Shown: piece after piece, positions 7,834-15,859 of the stretch
Numbering within the stretch: position 1 is the first letter of the stretch
How the letters are laid out: the number at the start of each line of letters is the position of its first letter
Translations under genes and position numbers: made by a program
DNA from: a bacterium
Lineage (GTDB): Bacteria; UBA9089; JAHJRX01
Direction of reading: 5' to 3'
Length of the DNA: 57,102 bases
Assembly: GCA_018830565.1 (NCBI GenBank)
Contig: JAHJRX010000020.1
Coordinates: forward strand, 1 to 57,102
Notes under the pieces: generated by a model
Seen by the model: the letters and a program-made list of their open reading frames with translations, nothing else
The model's database searches: none
What the model was told of the DNA's origin: nothing

Positions 7834-8226
7834 ATGACAGAAAACAAAAAAACAAAGGTCTTAGTAGTGGATGATGAAATTGATATCCTACGTATTTTGA
7901 AAAAGGTCTTAGAGTTAAAAAATTATGAAGTCATTACTGCTTCTACAGGAAAAGAAGCTTTAGAAAGGATTAATGAAACAATAGATATCGTCTTATTAGA
8001 TATAATGCTCCCTGATCTCATGGGATATGACGTATGTGAAATAATAAAAGAAAATCCTGCCTTAAAAAAAATTCCGGTGATTATGCTCTCGGCTAAAACT
8101 CAAATGAGCGATATTAGAAAAGGTTTAGACATAGGGGTAGAAATGTATATTACTAAACCATTTGATCCTTTTAATATTCCAGAGCAATTAGAAGATATCT
8201 TACAAAGAAAAGGAGAAAAAAGATGA
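7834..8226 (+). CDS. CheY-like single-domain response regulator
   Basis: A 130-residue stand-alone receiver. The acidic pocket is VVDDEID, the phospho-acceptor Asp is in VLLDIMLPD, the switch Ser/Lys is in MLSAKTQ, and the conserved Lys-Pro is in TKPFDP. It has no output domain, so it probably acts by protein contact or as a phosphorelay step. It has a strong ribosome binding site (CGGAGGT) and overlaps the next gene, the hydrogenase-kinase fusion, by 4 bases (ATGA), which makes that kinase its likely partner. No flagellar or chemotaxis genes adjoin it. Confidence 0.9.
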   Translation: MTENKKTKVLVVDDEIDILRILKKVLELKNYEVITASTGKEALERINETIDIVLLDIMLPDLMGYDVCEIIKENPALKKIPVIMLSAKTQMSDIRKGLDIGVEMYITKPFDPFNIPEQLEDILQRKGEKR

Positions 8227-11200
8227 GTGTTGTCTACACTAAAAAAGGCAAGTGTAAGAAATGTTATAGTTGCATTCGAGGTTGTGTCGTTAAAGCTATT
8301 AAAGTCACGGAAGATCGGGCCTCTATTATAGCTAAACGTTGTATTTCTTGTGGAATTTGTTTTAATATGTGTAGTCAAGGGGTAATTCATTATAGAAATG
8401 ACCATGAAAAAGTAAAAAGGATCTTAAACAGGTTAGGTAAAAAGATAGCCATTATTGACCCTACTTTTCCAGGAGCTTTTAATGAGGCAAATGGTCGTAA
8501 AATCATCACCGCGATCAAAGAATTAGGTTTTGATGAAGTCTGGGAAGCAGCTGCGGGAGGAGAGATTGTTAATGAAAAATATCAAGAAATTCTAAAAAAT
8601 AGTCAAGCTGGAGATGCTTATATTACCACTCATTGCGCAGCCATTGTTAATCTTATAGAGATCCACTACCCCATATTATTACCTCAGTTAATTCCTGTTG
8701 TTTCTTCTATGTTTGCTACCGCTAAGATTATAAAAAAAGAAGATCCTTCGGCTATGATTGTTTATATTGGTCCTTGCTTGGCTAAAAAAGTAGAAGTAAA
8801 AGATAAAGACATCCGAAATGGCATAGAAGAAGTGATTACCTACCAAGAGTTAAAGGAACTACTGGAAGAAAAAAATATTAATTATCAAGAATTACCTCCT
8901 TCAGAAACAGATGGCTATAATGCTTCTTTTTCAAGACTTTATTTAGCTTGCGGAGGAATGGTTGCTGGCGCTTATAGCCACCCGAGTTCTTTAATCTCAA
9001 AGAATGATGTCCTTACTTTAGATGGCCCTAGAGGAATAGAAACTTTACAAGCTATGGCTGCTGGAAAAAAGGTTAAAGCTAAGATGATCGATATTTATTT
9101 TTGTCGAGGTTGCATTGATGGCCCGGCTATGGATATAGAGAAGAGTTATTTTGAAAAGAGAGAAGACGTGATGAATTACGTCCTCTCAAAAAGCCATCTT
9201 CCTGTTCCTGATTACCAGAAACTCTCAGCGGAGATTGAAATCAAAAGAAATTTCTCGAATTGGCAAACTCCTACTAAGGAAATACTTAAAAAAGAAATGG
9301 ATGAAATTCTAAGGCAGATAGGAAGATACAAAAAAGAAGATGTCCTAAACTGTGGTGCTTGTGGTTACTCCACTTGTGAAGAAAAGGCTAAATTTGTGGT
9401 CTTAGGAATTGCTTCGCCAGAATTATGCCTTCCTGCCTTAATCCATAAAATTACCAGTGAAAAAAATAAGACCATCGAGGTTGTTATTAACAGTATGAGC
9501 GATGGGGTTCTTACCATAGACAAGAATTTAAAGATAGGTGTGTTTAATGATGCCCTAGAAAAACTCTTTGGATATACCCAAGAAGAAGCATTAGGCAAGA
9601 CCTGTAAGGATATGCTTTGTCAAGATCTCGGGGATAAAGAATGTAGTTTTTATAAAGTCTTAGCTACTGGAAAACCAGTAGTTGATCATGAAAGAGAAAT
9701 CACAACTAAAGATGGTAGAAAAATTAAAATTAGCGCCAGCTTATCTCCTTTGCAGGATCTAAATGGAGATATTATAGGAGGGGTAGAGGTATTACGAGAT
9801 ATTACTCTTTTAAAAGAAATAGATAAGATGAAGTCTGGTTTTGTTTCTAACGTTTCTCATGAACTAAGAACTCCTTTAACTTCAATTAAAGGCTCGGTAG
9901 AACTTTTGCTGGGTGAAGCCGAAGGACCTGTCGGGGAAGGCCAACGGATGTTTTTAAACATCATCAAGAAGAATACGGAACGGCTGATTCGATTAATTAC
10001 TGACCTTTTAGACTTAGCTAAAATTGAATCAGGCAAGATCAAGATGCACAAAAGATTGACTGATATTAAAAATTTAACAGAAGAGGTAATTGTTTCTTTA
10101 AATCCATTATTAAAAGAAAAGAGTATCAACTTAGAAAATATAACCGAAGAAAACCTTCCGGCGGTCATGGTCGATGAAGATAGAATCAAACAAGTCTTAG
10201 TAAATTTAATCTCTAATTCCATTAAGTTTACTTCACCCCAAGGAGTTATTAAGATAAACTCTACTCAAAACTCTCAAGAGGTAGTCATTGGGGTACAAGA
10301 TAATGGAATTGGGATTGATTCTTCTAATTTCAAAAAAATATTTACTAAATTTGAAACTATAGATGTACCTGCTTCCGTACGAAGTCAAATCAAAGGAACT
10401 AACTTAGGTTTATCCATCTGTAAAAATATTATCGAAGCTCATGAAGGTAAAATTTGGGTAGAAAGCCAACTTGGACAAGGAAGCACTTTTTACTTTACCT
10501 TACCTAAATTAAAGGAAGAAGAGATAGAAATAACCAAAAAAGTTAGATTTGGAGAAAGAATAACCAAGAAAGTTTTAGTAGTCGATGATGACCACGACGT
10601 GGTGAAAGTAGTAAAATCTTATCTAATGCGGGAAGGAATGGAAGTTATCACCGCCTATGATGGAAATGAAGCCGTGAGAAAAGCCAGAGAAGAGACTCCA
10701 GACATCATTACTTTAGATATTCTCATGCCTGGAAAAAATGGCTTTGAGATTATTGAAGAACTACGTCTCTATGAAGAAACTAAATTTATTCCAGTGATTA
10801 TTATCTCTATAGTTCAGATTGATGATCAAGAAAAAATCTTTAGATTAGGGGTGGCGGACTATTTAAATAAGCCAATCGAACCGGCTAAATTAATTTCTTG
10901 CCTTAAAGATATTGAAAGATGGATCCAGTCACCGAGAAAGAAGAAGAAAATATTGCTGGTTGATGACGAAAAAGATGTCCTGACGGTAATAAGAGCACTT
11001 TTGCAAGACCACAACTATCTAACCATGGAAGCTTATAATGGTCAAGAAGCAGTGGAAATAACAGAAAAACGTAAACCTGATTTAATTATTATGGATTTGA
11101 TGATGCCAGTGATGGATGGCTTTGAAGCCATTAAAAGAATTAAATCAAATAAGAAGACGGCTCATATTCCTATTGTTGTCCTTACCGTCCGTAACTTAGA

Positions 11201-11321
11201 AGAAGACAGAATACAGGCTTTAATGTTAGGGGCCTCGGAATATTTAACTAAGCCATTTACCAAGGAGACTTTAATAAGTAAGATCAGTGATATGCTAAAC
11301 GAGGAAAAACCTGTTTTTTAA
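8223..11321 (+). CDS. [FeFe]-hydrogenase-like sensor fused to PAS, histidine kinase and two receiver domains
   Basis: A single 1032-residue protein. Order: two [4Fe-4S] ferredoxin motifs (C11/14/17/21 and C40/43/46/50); an [FeFe]-hydrogenase H-cluster-type domain with cysteines at C138 (TTHC), C185 (GPCLAKK) and C294/C297 (FCRGC), the third motif being one residue shorter than in catalytic enzymes; a further Fe-S domain starting C377 (CGACGYSTC); PAS at about 410-530; HisKA with H546 (SHELRTP); HATPase; receiver 1 with acidic pocket at 788-790 and phospho-Asp D832; receiver 2 from about D914 with phospho-Asp D958. It looks like a cytoplasmic H2- or redox-responsive hybrid kinase related to the sensory (non-catalytic) hydrogenase groups. 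Translationally coupled to the upstream receiver. That it senses H2 is inference. Confidence 0.88.
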   Translation: MSVVYTKKGKCKKCYSCIRGCVVKAIKVTEDRASIIAKRCISCGICFNMCSQGVIHYRNDHEKVKRILNRLGKKIAIIDPTFPGAFNEANGRKIITAIKELGFDEVWEAAAGGEIVNEKYQEILKNSQAGDAYITTHCAAIVNLIEIHYPILLPQLIPVVSSMFATAKIIKKEDPSAMIVYIGPCLAKKVEVKDKDIRNGIEEVITYQELKELLEEKNINYQELPPSETDGYNASFSRLYLACGGMVAGAYSHPSSLISKNDVLTLDGPRGIETLQAMAAGKKVKAKMIDIYFCRGCIDGPAMDIEKSYFEKREDVMNYVLSKSHLPVPDYQKLSAEIEIKRNFSNWQTPTKEILKKEMDEILRQIGRYKKEDVLNCGACGYSTCEEKAKFVVLGIASPELCLPALIHKITSEKNKTIEVVINSMSDGVLTIDKNLKIGVFNDALEKLFGYTQEEALGKTCKDMLCQDLGDKECSFYKVLATGKPVVDHEREITTKDGRKIKISASLSPLQDLNGDIIGGVEVLRDITLLKEIDKMKSGFVSNVSHELRTPLTSIKGSVELLLGEAEGPVGEGQRMFLNIIKKNTERLIRLITDLLDLAKIESGKIKMHKRLTDIKNLTEEVIVSLNPLLKEKSINLENITEENLPAVMVDEDRIKQVLVNLISNSIKFTSPQGVIKINSTQNSQEVVIGVQDNGIGIDSSNFKKIFTKFETIDVPASVRSQIKGTNLGLSICKNIIEAHEGKIWVESQLGQGSTFYFTLPKLKEEEIEITKKVRFGERITKKVLVVDDDHDVVKVVKSYLMREGMEVITAYDGNEAVRKAREETPDIITLDILMPGKNGFEIIEELRLYEETKFIPVIIISIVQIDDQEKIFRLGVADYLNKPIEPAKLISCLKDIERWIQSPRKKKKILLVDDEKDVLTVIRALLQDHNYLTMEAYNGQEAVEITEKRKPDLIIMDLMMPVMDGFEAIKRIKSNKKTAHIPIVVLTVRNLEEDRIQALMLGASEYLTKPFTKETLISKISDMLNEEKPVF

Positions 11322-11334
11322 GCATAAGATTTAA

Positions 11335-11410
11335 GCGGAAGTAGCTCAGTTGGTAGAGCGACAGCCTTCCAAGCTGTAGGTCGCGGGTTCGAGACCCGTC
11401 TTCCGCTCCA
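11335..11410 (+). tRNA. tRNA-Gly (anticodon TCC)
   Basis: Acceptor GCGGAAG pairs with CTTCCGC, the anticodon loop CTTCCAA lies in ACAGC/GCTGT, the T loop is GTTCGAGAC, and CCA is encoded. It starts 14 bases after the kinase stop and may be processed from the same transcript. Confidence 0.96.
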
Positions 11411-11485
11411 AAGAATATCAGATTATTGATACCCAAAAGATTGACTTCAAAAAGATTGACTTTAAGATAAATTAATTTAAAATGA

Positions 11486-11968
11486 ATGGATAGAAAAGAT
11501 GAAAATAAACAGTTAATTTCTTCTAATAAAAAAGCTCTATTTGACTATCACCTTTTAGAAAAATACGAAACTGGAATAGTCCTTAAAGGGACGGAAGTAA
11601 AATCATTAAGAGTAAATGGGGCTAGTCTTCACGAGAGTTATGCTGATCTTAAAAACAATGAAGTCTACTTAATTAACTGCCATATTAGCCCTTATCAATA
11701 TGGAAATAGAGTTAATCATGACCCTTTAAGAAATAAGAAGTTATTACTCCACAAGGATGAAATAAATAAGATTTCCAGAAAAATAAAAGAAAAAAATTTA
11801 ACTTTAATTCCTTTAAAAATATATCTAAAAAATGGTCTAATTAAAGTAGAAATAGCTTTAGCCAAAGGAAAGAAATTATACGATAAAAGGGAAAGATTAA
11901 AGGAAAAGATCATAGAAAGAGAAGTAGAAAGAGAAACAAGATTTAAGATTAAATTAAGGGGGCGATAG
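11486..11968 (+). CDS. smpB: SsrA-binding protein SmpB
   Basis: Binds tmRNA and brings it to stalled ribosomes for trans-translation. The 160 residues match the family throughout: KALFDYHLLEKYETGIVLKGTEVKSLR at the N-terminus, HISPYQYGNRVNHDPLRNKKLLL in the middle, and the basic tail rich in GKKLYDKRE. The start ATG has only a weak ribosome binding site. Its last codons and TAG stop overlap the 5' end of the tmRNA gene itself by 11 bases, so protein and RNA partner are on one strand and probably one transcript. Confidence 0.96.
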   Translation: MDRKDENKQLISSNKKALFDYHLLEKYETGIVLKGTEVKSLRVNGASLHESYADLKNNEVYLINCHISPYQYGNRVNHDPLRNKKLLLHKDEINKISRKIKEKNLTLIPLKIYLKNGLIKVEIALAKGKKLYDKRERLKEKIIEREVERETRFKIKLRGR

Positions 11969-12304
11969 GCTTCGACGGAGATTGACAAATTAAGAGTGGC
12001 ATACCGAGGAATACTGCTGGCCTCGTAAAAAAGCAGTAAACAAACAAACGCTAAACAAGAATTAGCACTAGCTGCTTAGATAGCAGCACATTTTGGTAAG
12101 TCTTGCTTACGGACTTATTAAAATGTCGGTTTGTAAGCTAGCTCCTTATTATTTGGCTTAAGTAGTAAGGAGTGAAATAAGTTAAGCCAAGTCTTTAAAC
12201 TTTGCTTATGGAAGTTCAAAGGAATTTATAAACATAAGCTATGTATGTAGAAGCTCTTCAATTTGAATTTTCGGACGTGGGTTCGACTCCCACCGCCTCC
12301 ACCA
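11958..12304 (+). ncRNA. ssrA: Transfer-messenger RNA (tmRNA)
   Basis: The 5' end GGGGGCGATAGGCTTCGACG and the 3' end GTTCGACTCCCACCGCCTCC plus ACCA are classic tmRNA. The 7-bp acceptor stem GGGGGCG/CGCCTCC forms with one G-U pair, and CCA is encoded. The tag reading frame begins near GCT at 12050 and gives AKQELALAA before TAG at 12077-12079, the usual hydrophobic ALAA degron. The resume codon could lie a few codons earlier. Total length 347 nt. Several pseudoknot-like stems follow the tag. Confidence 0.97.
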
Positions 12305-12323
12305 AAAATAGAAAGGTTTATTT

Positions 12324-12356
12324 AAGCGTATCAGCTTGAAAGATACGCTTTTTTTT
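12324..12356 (+). terminator. Rho-independent terminator after tmRNA
   Basis: Inverted repeat AAGCGTATC (12324-12332) and GATACGCTT (12342-12350), then a run of T. It ends the smpB-tmRNA transcript. Confidence 0.88.
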
Positions 12357-12402
12357 AGTGATGATGAGCTTATCCCATATTTTTACTTCCCAAAAGAATA
12401 AA

Positions 12403-13923
12403 ATGATATTTAATTTAAAAAGAAGAGCTTTTTTATTGATAGTCTTTCTCTTTTTAGCCTCCTCGGTAGTTCCTTGGTCTCTTGGTGCTTTTACGATTAA
12501 AGATATCCTAGTTATGGATAATATAGAAAACCTGAGACATTCTGTGGTTCTTATTAATAAAAATGAAATAGAATATATCTCTATCACAGATTTTGCTTAC
12601 ATATTTGATGGTTATTTAGAAAAAGAAGACTTATTTACTAAAGTCATATTTAAAGAAAGAGGTAAAGAAGTTATCTTTAACCATGGAAGCAAAGAAGTGT
12701 TTATTGATAATGAAAAGATTTTTTTAGATACGCCTTGTCAGATAATAAAAAGAAAATCATATATTCCTTTTAGTTTTATCAGAGAAAGATGGGGAGAAAT
12801 TATAAATATAAGTATTATCTGGAAGAAAGAACAAGATACCTTAATCTTAGAAAAAAAGAAAGAAGAGAAAGACAAAAAAGTTAAAGAACAATCATTAAAA
12901 GTATTTCCACCCCCTTACCCCCGCCAGCGGGGGATAGAGAAAGATAAAGAGGTTAAAGAGCAATCTTTGGCGAAAGAAGAGAGAAAGAAGGAAGAGAAAG
13001 ATAAAGAGGTTAGAGAGCAACTATTGGTGAAAGAAGAGAGAAAGAAGGCAGAGAAAGATAAAGAGGTTAAAGAGCAACTTTTGGTGAAAGAAGAAAAAAA
13101 GAAGGCAAGGAAAGAAGAGAGTTTAATTAAAGAAAAAGATAGCCAAGAAAAAACGGTCTCTTTCTTAAAAAAAGAAGAGGTTGTTTTTGATAAAAGATCT
13201 CATAAAAGATCAAACCAGGGGGTAGTTGATCTCATCACTATTGACCCAGGACATGGAGGTAAAGACCCAGGAGCTGTAGGCTCAACTGGTTTAAAAGAAA
13301 AAGATGTAAATTTAGAAGTAGCTAAACGAGTCAAAGAATTAATTGAAACAAAATCAAATATTAAGGTCATGATGACTCGCCAGCTTGATGAATTTATCCC
13401 CCTAAGAAGAAGAAGTGAGATGGCCAATGCTATTAAATCAAAATTATTTATCAGTATCCATGCTAATGCCTCTTTTTCAGAAGGCGCTGATGGATTTGAA
13501 ACTTATTATCTCTCAGCAGTAGCTTCTGATAATACAGCTCGAGCCGTCTCATTGTTAGAAAACGGGGTTATTGAAATTGAAAATGGGGCTGCTTCTAAAG
13601 ATTATGGTTATTTAGAATTTATCTTAGCCGATATGGCTCAAAATCAATTTATTGAAGAAAGTATAGAATTAGCAGGAATTTTACAAGAAATAGCCAAAAA
13701 GAAACTAAATATTAAATCTCGGGGTATCAAGAGTGCTCTCTTTTATGTTTTAAAAGATACAACTATGCCAGCCATCTTGGTTGAAGTAGGTTTTGTCTCT
13801 AACCCCACAGAAGAACAAAGACTTAAAGATAGCTGTTTTAAAGAAAAGATTGCTGAATGTATTAGTGAAGCTATTTTAGCTTACAAAGATAAATATAAGG
13901 AAAGTTTAGGATTTACTAAGTAA
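12403..13923 (+). CDS. N-acetylmuramoyl-L-alanine amidase (Amidase_3) with repeat-rich linker
   Basis: Zinc amidase that cleaves peptide stems from peptidoglycan. The C-terminal catalytic domain shows the zinc ligands in DPGHGGKDPGA, the Glu in STGLKEKD, the His in LFISIHANAS, and the catalytic Glu in ILVEVGFVSNP. The N-terminus is a signal sequence (RRAFLLIVFLFLAS) followed by a beta-rich stalk-like domain of ~110 residues. The linker has about four copies of a charged unit like KDKEVKEQLLVKEERKK. An in-frame piece of a GC-rich palindromic repeat (12901-12934) encodes VFPPPYPRQRG inside it. I prefer the ATG at 12403: the upstream ATG at 12358 abuts the terminator and would add 15 residues before the signal peptide. 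Confidence 0.88.
   Translation: MIFNLKRRAFLLIVFLFLASSVVPWSLGAFTIKDILVMDNIENLRHSVVLINKNEIEYISITDFAYIFDGYLEKEDLFTKVIFKERGKEVIFNHGSKEVFIDNEKIFLDTPCQIIKRKSYIPFSFIRERWGEIINISIIWKKEQDTLILEKKKEEKDKKVKEQSLKVFPPPYPRQRGIEKDKEVKEQSLAKEERKKEEKDKEVREQLLVKEERKKAEKDKEVKEQLLVKEEKKKARKEESLIKEKDSQEKTVSFLKKEEVVFDKRSHKRSNQGVVDLITIDPGHGGKDPGAVGSTGLKEKDVNLEVAKRVKELIETKSNIKVMMTRQLDEFIPLRRRSEMANAIKSKLFISIHANASFSEGADGFETYYLSAVASDNTARAVSLLENGVIEIENGAASKDYGYLEFILADMAQNQFIEESIELAGILQEIAKKKLNIKSRGIKSALFYVLKDTTMPAILVEVGFVSNPTEEQRLKDSCFKEKIAECISEAILAYKDKYKESLGFTK
12901..12934. repeat. Half copy of GC-rich palindromic core inside the amidase gene
   Basis: GTATTTCCACCCCC and the adjoining CCCCCGCCAGCGGGGG match the left half of the MITE B core seen at 39232-39422, with one or two differences. 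It interrupts the charged linker repeat in frame. The right half of the element is absent. Confidence 0.75.
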
Positions 13924-13924
13924 A

Positions 13925-14512
13925 GTGGCTCATAAAAAACATAAAACTATCTTAATAATCATAACCATGGTTATCGTATCGGTGTCGATAGGTTTTACTT
14001 ACTTATATCTTCGCCATAAAGAAATGCCTTTTCTAGATAAAATGGCTATTTCTTCTTTTTTTGAAGAAGAGGAGGTCAAGGTAAGATTATATTTTTCTTC
14101 CTTTGATGCTTCTTGTTTGGCTTTAGAAGAAAGAAAGATTAAAAAATGTGAAGATAAGATCGAACAAGCTAAACTAATGATCAAAGAGTTAATCAAGGGT
14201 CCTTTGGCTAATAATCTAAAACCTACCCTACCTCTAAATTGTCAAATAAAAGAAGTCTTTAGTCATAAAGAGACTATCTTTGTAGACTTTGATCAAAATT
14301 TCGTAGAAGAACATTGTAAAGGGAGTTGTGGGGAAATTTTAACTATTTATTCGATAGTCAATACCTTGTTAGATAATTTAAATAGCTACAAAAAAGTTCA
14401 ATTTTTAGTAGAAGGAAAAGAAATAGAGACTTTAGCAGGACATATCTTTCTCCAACAACCATTATTTAAGGAGAAGAGGTTAATTAAAGTTGAAACCAAA
14501 AGAGGTAAGTAA
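13925..14512 (+). CDS. Membrane-anchored GerMN domain protein
   Basis: 195 residues starting at a GTG one base after the amidase stop. A single N-terminal membrane segment (about residues 8-28) is followed by a GerMN domain: the region from KVRLYFSSFD to the C-terminus has the alternating pattern with IKELIKGP, IFVDFDQNFVEEH and FLVEGKEIETLAGH. GerMN domains occur in spore germination GerM and in LpqB-like cell-wall proteins. Next to a peptidoglycan amidase, an envelope role is likely. Nothing here indicates sporulation. Confidence 0.78.
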   Translation: MAHKKHKTILIIITMVIVSVSIGFTYLYLRHKEMPFLDKMAISSFFEEEEVKVRLYFSSFDASCLALEERKIKKCEDKIEQAKLMIKELIKGPLANNLKPTLPLNCQIKEVFSHKETIFVDFDQNFVEEHCKGSCGEILTIYSIVNTLLDNLNSYKKVQFLVEGKEIETLAGHIFLQQPLFKEKRLIKVETKRGK

Positions 14513-14563
14513 AAATAAATAATCTATCAATAAAGAGAAAGATTTTATGAAAGGATGTTTCTT

Positions 14564-15166
14564 ATGAGCTTCATTAATACTTGGAAAAAATTTCGTCAAA
14601 GTAAGATCTATGAATACTTAGAAGTAATTGTGATTGCTTTAAGCTTAGCCTTAGTTATCAGAACTTTTGTCATTCAAGCTTATAAAATTCCTTCTGGGTC
14701 AATGATTCCTACTCTTCAAGTAGGTGATCACTTATTTGTCTCTAAGTTTGCTTATGGAATAAAGATACCTTTTACTGAGAAAAAGATATTAAAATTTAAA
14801 AGTCCCCAAAGGAAAGATATTATTGTCTTTAAATGTCCGGTTGATCCAAGCAAGGACTTCATTAAAAGAATGATCGGTCTTTCAAAAGAAGAAATAATGA
14901 TTAAAGAGAAAAAAGTTTATATCAACCAGAAGTCAATAGAAGAACCGTATGTAATAAAATCTATCTCTTCTTTTAAAAATATTTACTCCATCAGAGATAA
15001 TTGGGAAGAACCTTTAATCGTACCAAAAAACAAATATTTTGTCATGGGTGATAACCGTGATTCAAGTTATGATAGTAGATTTTGGGGATTTTTATCCGAA
15101 GAGATGATTAAAGGCAAAGCCTTGTTTATCTATTGGCCTCCTAATAGAATTAGCTTAATCCGATAA
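14564..15166 (+). CDS. lepB: Signal peptidase I
   Basis: Inner-membrane protease that removes signal peptides from exported proteins. One N-terminal transmembrane segment (YLEVIVIALSLALVIRTF) precedes the catalytic motifs. The nucleophile Ser46 is in PSGSMIPTLQVGD, the general base Lys101 is in FIKRMIGL, and box E is YFVMGDNRDSSYDSR. Two ATGs compete: 14564 has AAAGG at a good distance and is preferred over 14555, which would add three residues. Length about 200 is normal for the compact bacterial type. Confidence 0.92.
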   Translation: MSFINTWKKFRQSKIYEYLEVIVIALSLALVIRTFVIQAYKIPSGSMIPTLQVGDHLFVSKFAYGIKIPFTEKKILKFKSPQRKDIIVFKCPVDPSKDFIKRMIGLSKEEIMIKEKKVYINQKSIEEPYVIKSISSFKNIYSIRDNWEEPLIVPKNKYFVMGDNRDSSYDSRFWGFLSEEMIKGKALFIYWPPNRISLIR

Positions 15167-15247
15167 TTTTTTTGAATCCTTTTGCTAATTTAAGCGTCAA
15201 TTAAGGAAGAAGATAAAATTTTTAAGAGGAGGTATTAAATAGAAAAT

Positions 15248-15856
15248 ATGCCAGAAAAAGAAGAAGAGAAAAAAGAGCCATTAGAAGAGGTATCAGAAGA
15301 AGAAGTATTAGAAAAAGAACCATTAGAAGAGGTATTAGAAAAAGATATCTTGATTGATCAAGAGAGATTGAAGAAATTAGAGGAGGGATGCAAATTAGCT
15401 GATGAATACTTAGATCACTTAAAAAGATTAAAAGCCGAGTTTGAAAACTATAAAAAAAGAACATTAAAAGAAAGAGAAGAATTAATAAAATATGCTAATG
15501 AAGATTTAATAAGTCAACTTTTGCCTATTATTGACAATTTTGAAAGAGCTCTTCTCAGTGAATATGAAAAACATAATCTTAGTTTTTTTAAAGAAGGAAT
15601 TTTATTAATTAAAAAACAATTTTCTGACCTTCTTTCTGAAAGAGGATTAAAAGAGATGGACCCCTTAGGAAAGGCATTGGACTCTAACTTACATCATGCC
15701 TTAATGCAAAAAAGCAGTGAAGAATATGAGGAAAATATAATTATTGAAGAATTACAAAAAGGATACCTGCTATATGATAAAGTAATCAGGCCTTCTCAAG
15801 TCGTGGTATCCAGTGGAAGAAATTCAGGAGAAGGAAAAAAAAAGGAGGAAGAATAA
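15248..15856 (+). CDS. grpE: GrpE nucleotide exchange factor
   Basis: Exchanges ADP for ATP on DnaK. A Glu/Lys-rich disordered N-terminus (repeats like EEVLEKEPLEEVL) leads into a long coiled coil (RLKAEFENYKKRTLKEREE) and the C-terminal beta-wing domain with VIRPSQVVVSSG. 202 residues is typical. It is the first gene of grpE-dnaK-dnaJ, with dnaK starting 3 bp after its stop. An AGGAGG lies rather far (about 16 bases) upstream of the ATG. No CIRCE operator was seen upstream. Confidence 0.92.
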   Translation: MPEKEEEKKEPLEEVSEEEVLEKEPLEEVLEKDILIDQERLKKLEEGCKLADEYLDHLKRLKAEFENYKKRTLKEREELIKYANEDLISQLLPIIDNFERALLSEYEKHNLSFFKEGILLIKKQFSDLLSERGLKEMDPLGKALDSNLHHALMQKSSEEYEENIIIEELQKGYLLYDKVIRPSQVVVSSGRNSGEGKKKEEE

Positions 15857-15859
15857 ATT

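Noticed and set aside
13925-14512. GerMN protein as evidence for sporulation
   Set aside because: GerMN domains also occur in non-sporulating bacteria, and no sporulation gene is in the window. The outer-membrane-type genes argue for a two-membrane cell.
15222-15464. Minus-strand frame inside grpE with many hydrophobic residues
   Set aside because: It is the antisense of the Glu/Lys-rich grpE N-terminus, which gives Leu/Phe-rich shadows.
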